Source: Chloroflexota bacterium (lineage in GTDB: Bacteria > Chloroflexota > Anaerolineae > Anaerolineales > Villigracilaceae). From it: DNA of 43,734 bases. Both the position numbers and the translations under genes were made by a program. The notes below the pieces were generated by a model, which saw only the letters and a program-made list of their open reading frames with translations, had not been told where the DNA came from and ran no database searches. Of the stretch, positions 31,680 to 39,573 are shown in pieces. Each line of letters begins with the position of its first letter. The stretch's first letter is position 1. The DNA is taken from the NCBI GenBank assembly GCA_016219545.1, contig JACRMH010000064.1:1-43734 (forward strand), read 5' to 3'.

Positions 31680-32321
31680 TTATTGTACCTGATACGCAAG
31701 ATATTCGAACACTTCTTTGCTATTGGCTCTTTGCTCTTTAAACTTGGTAAGCTGACCTGAATGGTGCAGTGCGAGGCCGGTCTCCAGCGCCCGGGGAAAT
31801 ACCTCCCGCAGTCTGTCAAAGTACCGGCTCTTGATGATGTCTTCGCCCAGCCTGGTGATATCGGATGTTGCACAAATTGTGACGATTGCAACTTCAAGCG
31901 CGGGGTCAAAAGGTGGGAATGCCCGAAAGGGTTTGATACTCAAATAAGGCGTTGTACCTAAAAGATTGGTGCTTCCTGCCCAGGGGTCGCGTGCCGCAAA
32001 ATGGACTGTCTTCACGTCGGACATATACAGCGCCCCCATGCACAACGGACAAGGTTCCATGGTGGTGTACAGCGCGACACGCATGCATTCTTCGCGGTTT
32101 AAAGTCAACGATAACAGTGCGTTTATTTCTGCATGAGCCAATTCATTACTGCAAACCTGATTGGCAGGCGCAGATGTGTCCATAATGCGGTTGCGTCCGC
32201 GCGCGTAAATGTTTCCGTCCGCATCCGCGATCACTGCGCCAATGGGGACTGTGCCTGCGCAATACGCTTCCCATGCCATTTCGAGGGCAGCCTGCCATGG
32301 AAGAGAAAGGTTTTCCCACAT
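31680..32321 (-). CDS. Nucleoside/CMP deaminase-family zinc hydrolase
   Basis: This 213-residue cytidine-deaminase-fold enzyme has the catalytic H63-A-E65 (LAHAEIN) and zinc cysteines C91 and C94 (EPCPLCMG). The GAVIADADGNIYARGRN opening fits guanine deaminase or tRNA adenosine deaminase TadA relatives. The C-terminal extension beyond about residue 150 is longer than TadA. The start is set at 32321, 6 nt after AAGAAGGA; the ATG at 32327 overlaps the previous stop as ATGA but has no space for ribosome binding. The substrate is open. Confidence 0.87.
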   Translation of the reverse strand: MWENLSLPWQAALEMAWEAYCAGTVPIGAVIADADGNIYARGRNRIMDTSAPANQVCSNELAHAEINALLSLTLNREECMRVALYTTMEPCPLCMGALYMSDVKTVHFAARDPWAGSTNLLGTTPYLSIKPFRAFPPFDPALEVAIVTICATSDITRLGEDIIKSRYFDRLREVFPRALETGLALHHSGQLTKFKEQRANSKEVFEYLAYQVQ

Positions 32322-32323
32322 AT

Positions 32324-32473
32324 TCATTCCTTCTTTTTATCAACCTTTTTTTCGATATTTTTCAAACGCCTATCCATTTGCTTGTAGAACCTTCTCAACA
32401 TCACCGGGACAATGAGAAGGAGCAGGATAACGCCACAGGTGAAAGCCAGTTCCACCACACTGATATGAAACAT
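32324..32473 (-). CDS. 49-residue single-helix membrane protein in the selD operon
   Basis: This small gene starts MFHISVVELAFTCGVILLLL and ends with basic, charged residues (RRLKNIEKKVDKKKE). It has one hydrophobic helix (about residues 4-24) and a likely cytoplasmic coiled tail. Its ATG shares one base with the selD stop (TAATG), and its TGA overlaps a deaminase ATG, so the three genes are coupled. The coding potential is supported by this close packing and the helix-plus-basic-tail pattern. No family recognised. Confidence 0.7.
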   Translation of the reverse strand: MFHISVVELAFTCGVILLLLIVPVMLRRFYKQMDRRLKNIEKKVDKKKE

Positions 32474-33534
32474 TATGACCGAACCTCGATCCCATTCCCT
32501 GTGCGGACCTCACCGATAACCCAGACAGGTTGGTTTAACTCTTCGGCGCGTTTCTTGAACGACTCCAGTTTGAATTGCGGCACGCCGAGCAATAATCCTC
32601 CGCTGGTCTGCGGGTCGAACAAAAGCATTTGAGCGGGTTCATTGATCTTCTCATCAAAGCGGACTCTATCGCCGACATGTTTTTTATTATCAAATGCGCC
32701 GCTGGGGAAAATTCCCTGTTCTGCATAACTGCGTGCGCCACTTAAGAATGGAAGTTGTGAATTCTCAATATGTAACAACACCCTGGAATCATCCGCCATT
32801 TCCAGGCCGTGACCGAGCAAGCCGAAGCCTGTAATATCCGTCCCGCCGCGCAGGTCAAATTCAACAGCAAGCTGACCCGCTGTTTTGTTCAAGCGCGACA
32901 TCCATTCGATGGCTTCCTTGATGTGACTCTCTGCCGCCTTTTCCTGTTTGATCGCAGTCGTTGTCACGCCGCCGCCGAGAGGTTTGGTCAACACGAGGGC
33001 GTCACCGATCTGCAGTCCGCCTTTGCTGAGCATTTTGCGCGGGTCCACAAAGCCGATCACTACCAGACCGTATTTTGGTTCCTTGTCTTTGACAGTATGT
33101 CCGCCCGCAATGACGACGCCGGCCTCGCGCGCTTTCTCCGCGCCGCCGCGCAATATCTCAGTGGAAATTTCGACGGGCAGGTTATCTGGCAATGCGGCGA
33201 TATTCAACGCCAGGAAGGGCTGTCCGCCCATGGCGTAAATATCTGAAAGACTATTTGCCGCGGCTATGGCTCCATATTCATAAGGGGTATCCACTACTGG
33301 GGTGAAAAAATCTGTCGTGACCACGATAGCCTTATCTTCGCTTAAACGCCAAACAGCCGCATCATCTGGTGTCGCCAGACCAACCAACAGGTCGGGGTAT
33401 GAAGCGGGATCGAAAATATCCTGTATGGGACGCAGAACCTGCGTCAGCGCATCAGCGCTTAATTTGGACGCTCAACCCGCGCAGGCGGAAAGAGTCGTTA
33501 AGCGGATTTCGCGTCCAGTTTGTGGAATCGGCAT
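32473..33534 (-). CDS. selD: Selenide, water dikinase with in-frame UGA (selenocysteine)
   Basis: SelD makes selenophosphate from selenide and ATP for Sec and selenouridine synthesis. The open frame from a TTG at 33387 lacks the N-terminus. Reading on from the ATG at 33534 (GGAG 5 nt upstream) gives MPIPQTGREIRLTTLSACAG, then UGA (33474-33472), then ASKLSADALTQVL, in frame with the rest. The UGA is codon 21, where other SelDs have the catalytic Cys or Sec, and the required Lys follows three residues later (K24). The remainder has DDAAVW, the TTDFF Asp, NSLSDIYAMGG and GGHTVKD. The total is 353 residues, normal for SelD. I infer that the UGA is read as Sec; selA, selB and tRNA-Sec are not in the window. 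Confidence 0.92.
33425..33474 (-). promoter_or_regulatory. Candidate bacterial SECIS after the selD UGA
   Basis: Two hairpins follow the UGA on the minus strand. The nearer is AGCGC-UGAU-GCGCU (33459-33446). The further is a perfect 7-bp stem GACGCAG-GUU-CUGCGUC (33445-33429), whose loop begins 33 nt after the UGA. Its GCAGGUUCUGC top is close to the E. coli fdhF SECIS top GCAGGUCUGC. Both fit the known rule of a G in the first two loop positions, 16-37 nt past the UGA. Confidence 0.7.
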
Positions 33535-33540
33535 TTCGTC

Positions 33541-33618
33541 TCCAAAAAACAAAGTGACCAGCAACCAGTCATTCTGGCCACTGGTCACTTTTTACTGACT
33601 ACTTTTTACTGGTTACTG
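33541..33618 (-). terminator. Hairpin with T-run directly upstream of selD
   Basis: AAAGTGACCAG (33551-33561) and CTGGTCACTTT (33581-33591) form an 11-bp stem. On the minus strand it is followed by GTTTTTT that runs into the selD ribosome binding site. It is probably the terminator of the SPFH gene, or an attenuator for selD. The part up to 33618 is made of ACTTTTTACTGG repeats similar to those inside oleC. Confidence 0.7.
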
Positions 33619-33624
33619 CTCTCA

Positions 33625-34569
33625 CTATTGAGGTATCTGCACGCCAGTGTTCGGCAAAGGCAAAATAAATTGGTTGCCGGTTGGAATAAAGATGGTTTGA
33701 ACGCCGGGCGCAAGTTTCAGAATGTATTGATATTGAAGCAAAATTTCTGTGAGCGATTCTGAAAGCAGTTGATTGGCTTTCGCCTCGGCTTCGGCATTGA
33801 TCAGGCGCGCTTCCGCTGCGCCTTTGGCCGCGATCACCGCTGCATCCGCCGCGCCTGCCGCAACCTGACGGGCCTGCTCGGCTTCCTGCTTCTTCTGCTC
33901 AACCACGAATTTGGCTTGCTGAGCTTGTTGTTCTGCGATCTGTTTTTGTTCCACTGCCACGGCGTATTCATCGCTAAAGCGGATATTGCGGAGCAGGAAA
34001 TCAGACATGATGATGTTGTTTTCGCCCAATCCTGATTGAATTTCATCGCGGATGGTCTGTTCAAGTTCCGCGCGTTTGGTGCTGACCAGTTCTTCCACGC
34101 CGAACTGTGAGACGGCATCGCGGATGGCCGCGCGCGCCACAGGGCGCACGACATTGTCTTCATAGCGGTTCTGCCAGTTGGTGTGCAACCGGATCAGTTG
34201 GGTTGGGTCTACGGCATAAATAACCGAGGCATCAATGAAGATCTGCTGACCGTCTTTTGTGCGCGCCTGGATGGAATCATCGCCCTGCACTGCGCCTTCG
34301 CTGGCAGTGGATGACATGGTGTAGGTTTGCCGTGCAACGGAATATTTCTGCACGCTCTCGATGAACGGGATGATCAGGTGCAGCCCGGGGCCAATTGCCT
34401 CGGTACGATAACCTTTCGGCTGAATATAGGACTTCACTACGGCGTACTCATCGGCCTGTAGGAATATAAAGGTTGAGGACAAAAGCACGCCTACTACAAT
34501 TACTACGGCAATGATGACCATAAGGCGGTTGCTAAATCGCCCACGATTTATAAAAGTCTGATTTGACAT
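33625..34569 (-). CDS. SPFH/prohibitin-family membrane protein
   Basis: This 314-residue protein has one N-terminal transmembrane helix (about residues 13-38). The SPFH domain (about 40-210) has PGLHLIIPFIESVQKYSVARQTY and VYAVDPTQLIRLH-type strands. A long Ala/Glu/Gln-rich coiled coil follows (about 205-275). The ATG at 34569 has GGAGGAAGAA before it; the 13-residue upstream extension is rejected. Such proteins form large membrane rings and microdomains. It is not paired with NfeD here, unlike the second SPFH gene at 39574. Confidence 0.92.
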   Translation of the reverse strand: MSNQTFINRGRFSNRLMVIIAVVIVVGVLLSSTFIFLQADEYAVVKSYIQPKGYRTEAIGPGLHLIIPFIESVQKYSVARQTYTMSSTASEGAVQGDDSIQARTKDGQQIFIDASVIYAVDPTQLIRLHTNWQNRYEDNVVRPVARAAIRDAVSQFGVEELVSTKRAELEQTIRDEIQSGLGENNIIMSDFLLRNIRFSDEYAVAVEQKQIAEQQAQQAKFVVEQKKQEAEQARQVAAGAADAAVIAAKGAAEARLINAEAEAKANQLLSESLTEILLQYQYILKLAPGVQTIFIPTGNQFILPLPNTGVQIPQ

Positions 34570-34617
34570 TTCTTCCTCCGGTTTGAAAATGCTTTTAGTG
34601 TCCTTCATTATACCTGC

Positions 34618-34646
34618 TTGTCTCGTTCCCCGAAGCGTGATAGCAT
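34618..34646 (+). promoter_or_regulatory. Promoter of the PyrK-like gene, likely leaderless
   Basis: TTGTCT (34618-34623) is followed after 17 bp by TAGCAT (34641-34646). The ATG at 34653 lies 7 bp on, at the expected transcription start. No ribosome binding site is present. Confidence 0.5.
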
Positions 34647-34652
34647 CCGCCT

Positions 34653-35330
34653 ATGCACACCGGTGAGGGACAACTCCTTGAACTTTATGATGACGCTGGT
34701 AACATTTCAGCGCGGATTTTATGTCCGCATGAATTGATTCCGTCGCCCGGACAGTATCTGCTTGCTCACGCTCACGGATCAGATTCACCTTTGGCTGTTC
34801 CTATTTTCTTCAGCGACTCAGCGCCGAATGGATTCCGCTCCGCGCCGTTGACAGAGTCATCATGGATGCCCGGCACACTCCTCGATCTGCGCGGCCCGCT
34901 GGGACATGGTTTTTCAATTCCGGCTTATGCCCGCAAAGTGGCACTTATCGCATTCGATGAATCTCCGGCCAGGTTGCGCGGATTGATTTCCATCGCATTG
35001 AAACAAGGTGCGGAAATTGTTTTAGTCAGCAGTTCGGTAATGGCGGATGTCCCTGAAGCTGTGGAAGTCCAGCCGCTACAGGCAATGATGGATATTTATC
35101 ACTGGGCAGATTACGCCGCCTTCGATGTGGGGCGCGAGAATCTGAGTCAGCTGAAAGAAATGTTTGGAGGGATGAGGCAGGCTAAAGGTCCGCGTGAAGC
35201 GCAGGTCTTGGTCCGCGCGCCCATGCCGTGTGGAGCGCTCGCAGAATGCGGAGTCTGCGCGTTGACGAATCACCATGACTGGAAGATGATCTGTAAAGAC
35301 GGTCCGGTTTTTGCGATGGGGGAGTTGTAA
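34653..35330 (+). CDS. PyrK-like flavin/[2Fe-2S] electron-transfer protein
   Basis: This 225-residue protein has the C-terminal cluster motif of dihydroorotate dehydrogenase subunit PyrK: C193, C199, C202 and C214 in PCGALAECGVCAL and MICKDGPVF. The N-terminal half (SARILCPHELIPSPGQYLL) resembles the FAD-binding barrel of that family; the middle NAD-binding part is degenerate or altered. It might pass electrons to PyrD or to another reductase, but no pyrD lies nearby. It runs convergent with the gene ending at 35334. Confidence 0.75.
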   Translation: MHTGEGQLLELYDDAGNISARILCPHELIPSPGQYLLAHAHGSDSPLAVPIFFSDSAPNGFRSAPLTESSWMPGTLLDLRGPLGHGFSIPAYARKVALIAFDESPARLRGLISIALKQGAEIVLVSSSVMADVPEAVEVQPLQAMMDIYHWADYAAFDVGRENLSQLKEMFGGMRQAKGPREAQVLVRAPMPCGALAECGVCALTNHHDWKMICKDGPVFAMGEL

Positions 35331-35333
35331 AAA

Positions 35334-36278
35334 TTAATACCAAATTCTAAAAGAAGTTTTTGTTTTTGCAGTTTGATTGCTTGAACCGCAAGTCACATTA
35401 ATGTTGATGAGACCGCCCTGTGGCTGATTTGCAAATGAAAGCGGGATCATGCCGATGCCGTTCGCATTCGTGGATGTGCTATTGGTATCTGTGCGTCCAT
35501 CCACCCAATGAACGGTTGCTGTGCAATTCGCGCCGACTACCGGTCGAAGCGCCTGATCTTGCACGACGATATAAACCAATTGCGCGTCAGTGGATGAAGT
35601 GACGGCCTTCCATACGAAGGCGCGCGCCTGCAAATTGGTGAGGGATTGAATGGTGTTATCAAGCGGTTTGACGGGGGACAGAAACGCAGGGTCTTCGTGA
35701 AGTTTGTCGAAGTAAATGCGTCCAAGGTCAGAGACCACAACGCGCTGTCCTTCCATTTTCCACGGCTGCCATTCAAGGCGCGCCTTTTCAAAATACTGGA
35801 CGAGCTTATCTTCGTGGTATTCAAACCCTGAAATCGGGAAGCCGAATTGGGTCGCGCCGCCGTATTGATCAAAGAATTCAAGGAAGGAGAAACAGACGGC
35901 AAAGCCTGTCTCTGAAAATGTGCGGCATGCAAAGGAGTTGCTGGCGTTTAGCGCGCCAGTGGTGGTGTATGTTTCGCGTCCAAGCGCTGTAAGGAGTACG
36001 CGCTGTCCTTCTATAAATTCAGCGTGATATTCAAAGCGTGCGCGCTGAAAATATTGCACTGTGCGCCGGTCTTTGCTGATGAATTCTTCAGTGATGGGGT
36101 ATCCATAAATAAATGTTGCGTCCGCGTTGTTGTTATAGAACTTTAGAAAATCCCCTTTGATATTATGCCCGGTCTCGCTGAAAAATCTAATTTCCTGAGT
36201 CTGCTGTGCATGGACAGAACCCCAGCTTGCGCCGAGTAAACAAACCATGAGAACGAGAGCAAACAGTTTTCGTAACAT
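35334..36278 (-). CDS. Secreted protein with GYP/QYF repeat modules
   Basis: This 314-residue exported protein has a signal peptide ending near VHAQQ (residue 25). Two similar modules follow (about 30-105 and 110-195): each has an F-SETG(H/F) start, a GYPI or GFPI core, a VQYF-(Q/E)-(R/K)AR(F/L)E motif and a closing LGR. Such modules are widespread in Chloroflexota cell-surface proteins, in my experience of the phylum. A C-terminal Ig-like part (about 215-314) contains QDQALRPVVGANCTATVHW. Function is unknown; cell-wall or carbohydrate binding is plausible but not shown. Confidence 0.82.
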   Translation of the reverse strand: MLRKLFALVLMVCLLGASWGSVHAQQTQEIRFFSETGHNIKGDFLKFYNNNADATFIYGYPITEEFISKDRRTVQYFQRARFEYHAEFIEGQRVLLTALGRETYTTTGALNASNSFACRTFSETGFAVCFSFLEFFDQYGGATQFGFPISGFEYHEDKLVQYFEKARLEWQPWKMEGQRVVVSDLGRIYFDKLHEDPAFLSPVKPLDNTIQSLTNLQARAFVWKAVTSSTDAQLVYIVVQDQALRPVVGANCTATVHWVDGRTDTNSTSTNANGIGMIPLSFANQPQGGLININVTCGSSNQTAKTKTSFRIWY

Positions 36279-36323
36279 GCTTATTTGTTCTATTATAACC
36301 AGAATATTTCGCCTTGTATTAAA

Positions 36324-36353
36324 TTGTAGGGGCGGGATGACCCCGCCCTACAA
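36324..36353. repeat. Imperfect palindrome of the GTAGGGGCG family
   Basis: TTGTAGGGGCGGG and CCCCGCCCTACAA flank ATGA. The ends pair well; the centre needs a one-base shift. It is a relative of the 29-bp copies at 7822 and 24487 and lies between wecB and the secreted repeat protein. Confidence 0.65.
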
Positions 36354-37442
36354 CAAGGCCTGTATTATTTTCTCCGCCGCATGACCATCCCCATACGGAT
36401 TGGCTGCCTGCGCCATTTCAGCATAAGCAGACGGATCATCCAAAAGCCGCTTCGCTTCTTTAACAATATGGCTGGTCTCTGTTCCAACCAGTTTCAGCGT
36501 CCCCGCAGAGACTCCCTCCGGGCGTTCGGTCACATCGCGCAGAACAAGGGTCGGGATGCCGAATGCGGGCGCTTCTTCCTGTATGCCCCCTGAGTCCGTC
36601 AGGATGAGCGAGGCGTGTTTCATTAGATGAACAAGCGGTAGATAATCCAGTGGCGGAAGCAAGGTGATGCGTTCCACACCTTTCAACAATCGGTTGACGG
36701 GTTCCTGCACATTCGGGTTCAAATGGACGGGATAAACGATCTCGACATCTCCACGCTTTGCCAATTCGGCCAATGCACGGCAAACATCTTCAAGCGGTTG
36801 TCCAAAATTTTCGCGCCTGTGTGCGGTGACGAGGATTAGTCGCCTATTCGCTAGTTTGCTAGTCACAAGTTGCGTAATCTCCGCAGGCTCATCTTGTTTG
36901 GAAACAAATTGAAGTGCGTCAATAACTGTGTTTCCTGTAACTCGAATGAGTTCCTCTCCAATTCCTTCGCGCAGCAAATTTTGCTTTGACCAATCTGTGG
37001 GCGCAAAGTGCATGTCCGCTGTCACACCGGCGATGCGGCGGTTGATCTCTTCGGGGAAGGGCTGCCACTTATCGTGTGTGCGAAGCCCCGCTTCCACGTG
37101 ACCGAATTTAATGCGGTGGTAATAAGCCAGCATTGATGTGATCGCGACCGTGGTCGTATCGCCTTGAGCCAGCACCCAATCTGGTTTGAAATCTGTGAAG
37201 ACCGGGTCAAGGCTGGTGAAAATAGCCGCGCTTAATTGAGCAAGTCCTTGATCGTCGCGCATCAAGTTCAAGTCGTAATCAGGCGTGATCTCGAACAGCT
37301 TCAAGACCTGGTCGAGCATCTGGCGATGTTGTGCAGTGACGCAGACACGTGATTCGATTCCTGCCGTTTGCTTCAACAAGCGAACGATGGGAGCCATCTT
37401 CACGGCTTCGGGTCTTGTGCCAAAAACAGAAAGGATTTTCAT
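36348..37442 (-). CDS. wecB: UDP-N-acetylglucosamine 2-epimerase (non-hydrolysing)
   Basis: This 364-residue enzyme interconverts UDP-GlcNAc and UDP-ManNAc. It has the family start VFGTRPEAVKMAP, the VTAQHRQMLDQ motif, GHVEAGLRT and LTDSGGIQEEAP, which bind UDP. Just upstream on the same strand lies the matching dehydrogenase, so the pair gives UDP-ManNAcA for a surface polysaccharide or teichuronic-like polymer. The start at 37442 has no clear Shine-Dalgarno and lies 12 bp after the dehydrogenase stop. Confidence 0.95.
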   Translation of the reverse strand: MKILSVFGTRPEAVKMAPIVRLLKQTAGIESRVCVTAQHRQMLDQVLKLFEITPDYDLNLMRDDQGLAQLSAAIFTSLDPVFTDFKPDWVLAQGDTTTVAITSMLAYYHRIKFGHVEAGLRTHDKWQPFPEEINRRIAGVTADMHFAPTDWSKQNLLREGIGEELIRVTGNTVIDALQFVSKQDEPAEITQLVTSKLANRRLILVTAHRRENFGQPLEDVCRALAELAKRGDVEIVYPVHLNPNVQEPVNRLLKGVERITLLPPLDYLPLVHLMKHASLILTDSGGIQEEAPAFGIPTLVLRDVTERPEGVSAGTLKLVGTETSHIVKEAKRLLDDPSAYAEMAQAANPYGDGHAAEKIIQALL

Positions 37443-37454
37443 GGCAAGGATGAA

Positions 37455-38807
37455 TTACCCAGCACTTGCAGTTCTGGGCAAGTGTGAAGGATGAATTATG
37501 AAGGATTTGCCATCACCTAGATGAAATAGTGTAAAACCTGCATTTTTCCACGCTTCTTTGTTCCAGCCATTGACGGTATCAATGACAATGCGTGCTTTAG
37601 TTTTCTTCGCGATTTCAACTGGATTCAATTTCGAGAATTCAGTATGCTTCACCAATAGAACGATTGCATCTGCGTCTTTGAGTGCATCTTCAAGAGAGGA
37701 TGCCATGTCAATGCCTGGCATGTTTGCATCCGGTTTGAACGGCTCCCATGCTTTTACTTGCGCGCCTTCGTGCCCGAGGATTTCCACCACTTCATTCGCG
37801 GGGCTTTCACGCAGGTCATCTACGTCGGGTTTGTAGGCCAAACCCAATGCCGCGATCCTTTTTCCATTGAGGGAGCCCAATGCACGCTGGACGAGCTTCA
37901 CAACAAAATGCGGCTGGGCATCGTTGACTTTTCTCGCATGATAAATGAGCGGAGTTAATTCCGGCGCGGACTCAACGAAGAACCATGGGTCTACGCTGAT
38001 GCAATGTCCGCCCACGCCGGGACCGGGATTAAGGATCTTCACACGCGGGTGCAGGTTTGCAAGCGAGATCGCCTCCCACACATCCACGCCGAATTTATCT
38101 GCGAGGCGTGAGAATTCATTTGCGATGGCGATATTCACATCGCGGTAGGTATTCTCCATCAACTTGACCATCTCGGCGGTGGTGGCGTCGGTTTGGATGA
38201 TCTGTCCTTTGACGAAGGTGGCGTAGAGGTCGCTTCCTGCCTGCGCAGACTCTGGTGTCACGCCGCCGATGACGCGCGCGTTCTCGATCAACTCGCGCAT
38301 GATCTGTCCGGGCAGGACTCTTTCGGGTGAATAAGCCAAATGGAAGTCGCGCCCGGCCACAAGTCCAGAACGAGCGAGGATGGGAGCTACCAGGTCCACT
38401 GTGGTGCGCGGAGGAGAAGTCGATTCAAGGACAACGAGATTCCCCTTTTTCAAAAATGGGACAATTGATTCCGCCGCAGAAGTCACGGCGCGCATGTCTG
38501 CCAGTTTGTAGGTCAGGCCGTTATATTCGCCGAATTGATTTGCCTGAAACGGGGTTGGCACAGCAATGATGAAGGCGTCTGCTTCTTCGGGTTTGGTCGC
38601 GGCCTTGAAATTGCCAGATTGAACGGCTTTTTGTACTTCCTCCAGCAAGCCGGGTTCGTGGATGTGGATTTTGCCTTGATTAATGGTTTCGATGATCTGT
38701 GAATTAATGTCCACGCCGAGAACTTTGATTCCGTGCGCGGCAAAAGTAGATGCAGTTGGGAGACCGATGTAGCCAAGCCCGATGACACATATTTTTTGAA
38801 AGTTCAC
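37455..38807 (-). CDS. wecC: UDP-N-acetyl-D-mannosamine dehydrogenase (nucleotide-sugar dehydrogenase)
   Basis: This enzyme oxidises UDP-ManNAc to UDP-ManNAcA with two NAD+. The Rossmann motif CVIGLGYIGLPTA follows the start; AYSPERVLPG, the catalytic Lys/Asn segment ENTYRDVNIAIANE and the catalytic Cys in PGVGGHCISVDPWF are all present. The start is a GTG at 38807, with AGGAG 5 nt upstream. The ATG at 38846 would add 13 residues and has no binding site. A UDP-GlcNAc 6-dehydrogenase is a less likely alternative given the wecB partner. Confidence 0.92.
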   Translation of the reverse strand: MNFQKICVIGLGYIGLPTASTFAAHGIKVLGVDINSQIIETINQGKIHIHEPGLLEEVQKAVQSGNFKAATKPEEADAFIIAVPTPFQANQFGEYNGLTYKLADMRAVTSAAESIVPFLKKGNLVVLESTSPPRTTVDLVAPILARSGLVAGRDFHLAYSPERVLPGQIMRELIENARVIGGVTPESAQAGSDLYATFVKGQIIQTDATTAEMVKLMENTYRDVNIAIANEFSRLADKFGVDVWEAISLANLHPRVKILNPGPGVGGHCISVDPWFFVESAPELTPLIYHARKVNDAQPHFVVKLVQRALGSLNGKRIAALGLAYKPDVDDLRESPANEVVEILGHEGAQVKAWEPFKPDANMPGIDMASSLEDALKDADAIVLLVKHTEFSKLNPVEIAKKTKARIVIDTVNGWNKEAWKNAGFTLFHLGDGKSFIIHPSHLPRTASAG

Positions 38808-38928
38808 TGTTGCTCCTATGAGAGAGGATTTATTTTCAATGGTCAATTATACAGCCGCTTGCGCTGAACTTTTTCACAACCTTGAGCCATCAGCTTCCGT
38901 ACATAGAATCGAATTCACTCATCTGTTG

Positions 38929-38934
38929 TATAAT
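38929..38934 (+). promoter_or_regulatory. Predicted -10 box of the nfeD-SPFH operon
   Basis: TATAAT lies 14 bp before the ATG at 38949, with GGAGG between. The -35 region is poor. The implied leader is very short. Confidence 0.45.
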
Positions 38935-38948
38935 GAAACGGAGGCACA

Positions 38949-39545
38949 ATGGACTTTCTATTGGAACCGAATATTGCATATCTGATCCTGCTAGGCGGTA
39001 TTTTGCTTGGCTTGATGGCGGTTGTTGTTCCGGGTACAGGGGTGCTCGAAATAGGCGCATTCTTCTGCCTCGCTCTGGCTGGGTACGCAGTTTACAACTT
39101 ATCCTTTAATTGGTGGGCAATTGTCATACTAGGATTAAGTATCGTACCTTTCATCTACTCCATTCAAAAACCGAAGCGTGAACTCTATCTCGGGCTTTCC
39201 ATTTTGTTGCTTATGACAGGTTCCGTGTTCCTCTTTGCCGTGGATGGCTGGAGACCGGCCGTTAATCCAGTCGTTGCGATCATCGCTTCCGGGTTTATGG
39301 CTGTCTTTTTATGGTTTGCCGTTCAAAAGACCATGCAGGCCGCTGGGGCACGCCCGACGCATGATCTGGGAGTATTGGTGGGTTTGAATGGGGAAGCCAG
39401 AACAAACATCCACGAAGAAGGAAGTGTGCTGATTGCAGGGGAGATGTGGTCTGCCAGAAGTGATACGCTCATTCATAAAGGCAGTCCCATTCGTGTGGTT
39501 CGCCGCGAGGGGTTTATCCTCGTTGTTGAGAAGATTAATAAGTAA
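38949..39545 (+). CDS. NfeD-like membrane protein
   Basis: This 198-residue protein has four to five hydrophobic helices (about residues 8-130) and a C-terminal OB-fold-like domain (about 140-195; GVLVGLNGEARTNI, GSPIRVVRREGFILVVE). This matches the short NfeD form, which works with SPFH proteins in membrane microdomains. GGAGG precedes the ATG. The SPFH gene follows after 28 bp, the usual pairing. Confidence 0.88.
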   Translation: MDFLLEPNIAYLILLGGILLGLMAVVVPGTGVLEIGAFFCLALAGYAVYNLSFNWWAIVILGLSIVPFIYSIQKPKRELYLGLSILLLMTGSVFLFAVDGWRPAVNPVVAIIASGFMAVFLWFAVQKTMQAAGARPTHDLGVLVGLNGEARTNIHEEGSVLIAGEMWSARSDTLIHKGSPIRVVRREGFILVVEKINK

Positions 39546-39573
39546 AACTAAGATACCAAGAAGGAGAAACAGT

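Noticed and set aside
33387..33387. TTG at 33387 as the start of selD
   Set aside because: It would remove the whole catalytic N-terminus, has no ribosome binding site, and the upstream in-frame sequence beyond the UGA matches SelD.
33472..33474. selD as a pseudogene broken by a stop codon
   Set aside because: The stop is UGA exactly at the Cys/Sec position, the rest of the frame is intact, and suitable hairpins follow. Decay would not be expected to hit that codon alone.
37443..37500. Duplicate AAGGATGAATTA words between wecB and wecC as a binding site
   Set aside because: Only 12 bp, no symmetry and one copy inside coding sequence; most likely low-complexity gap sequence.
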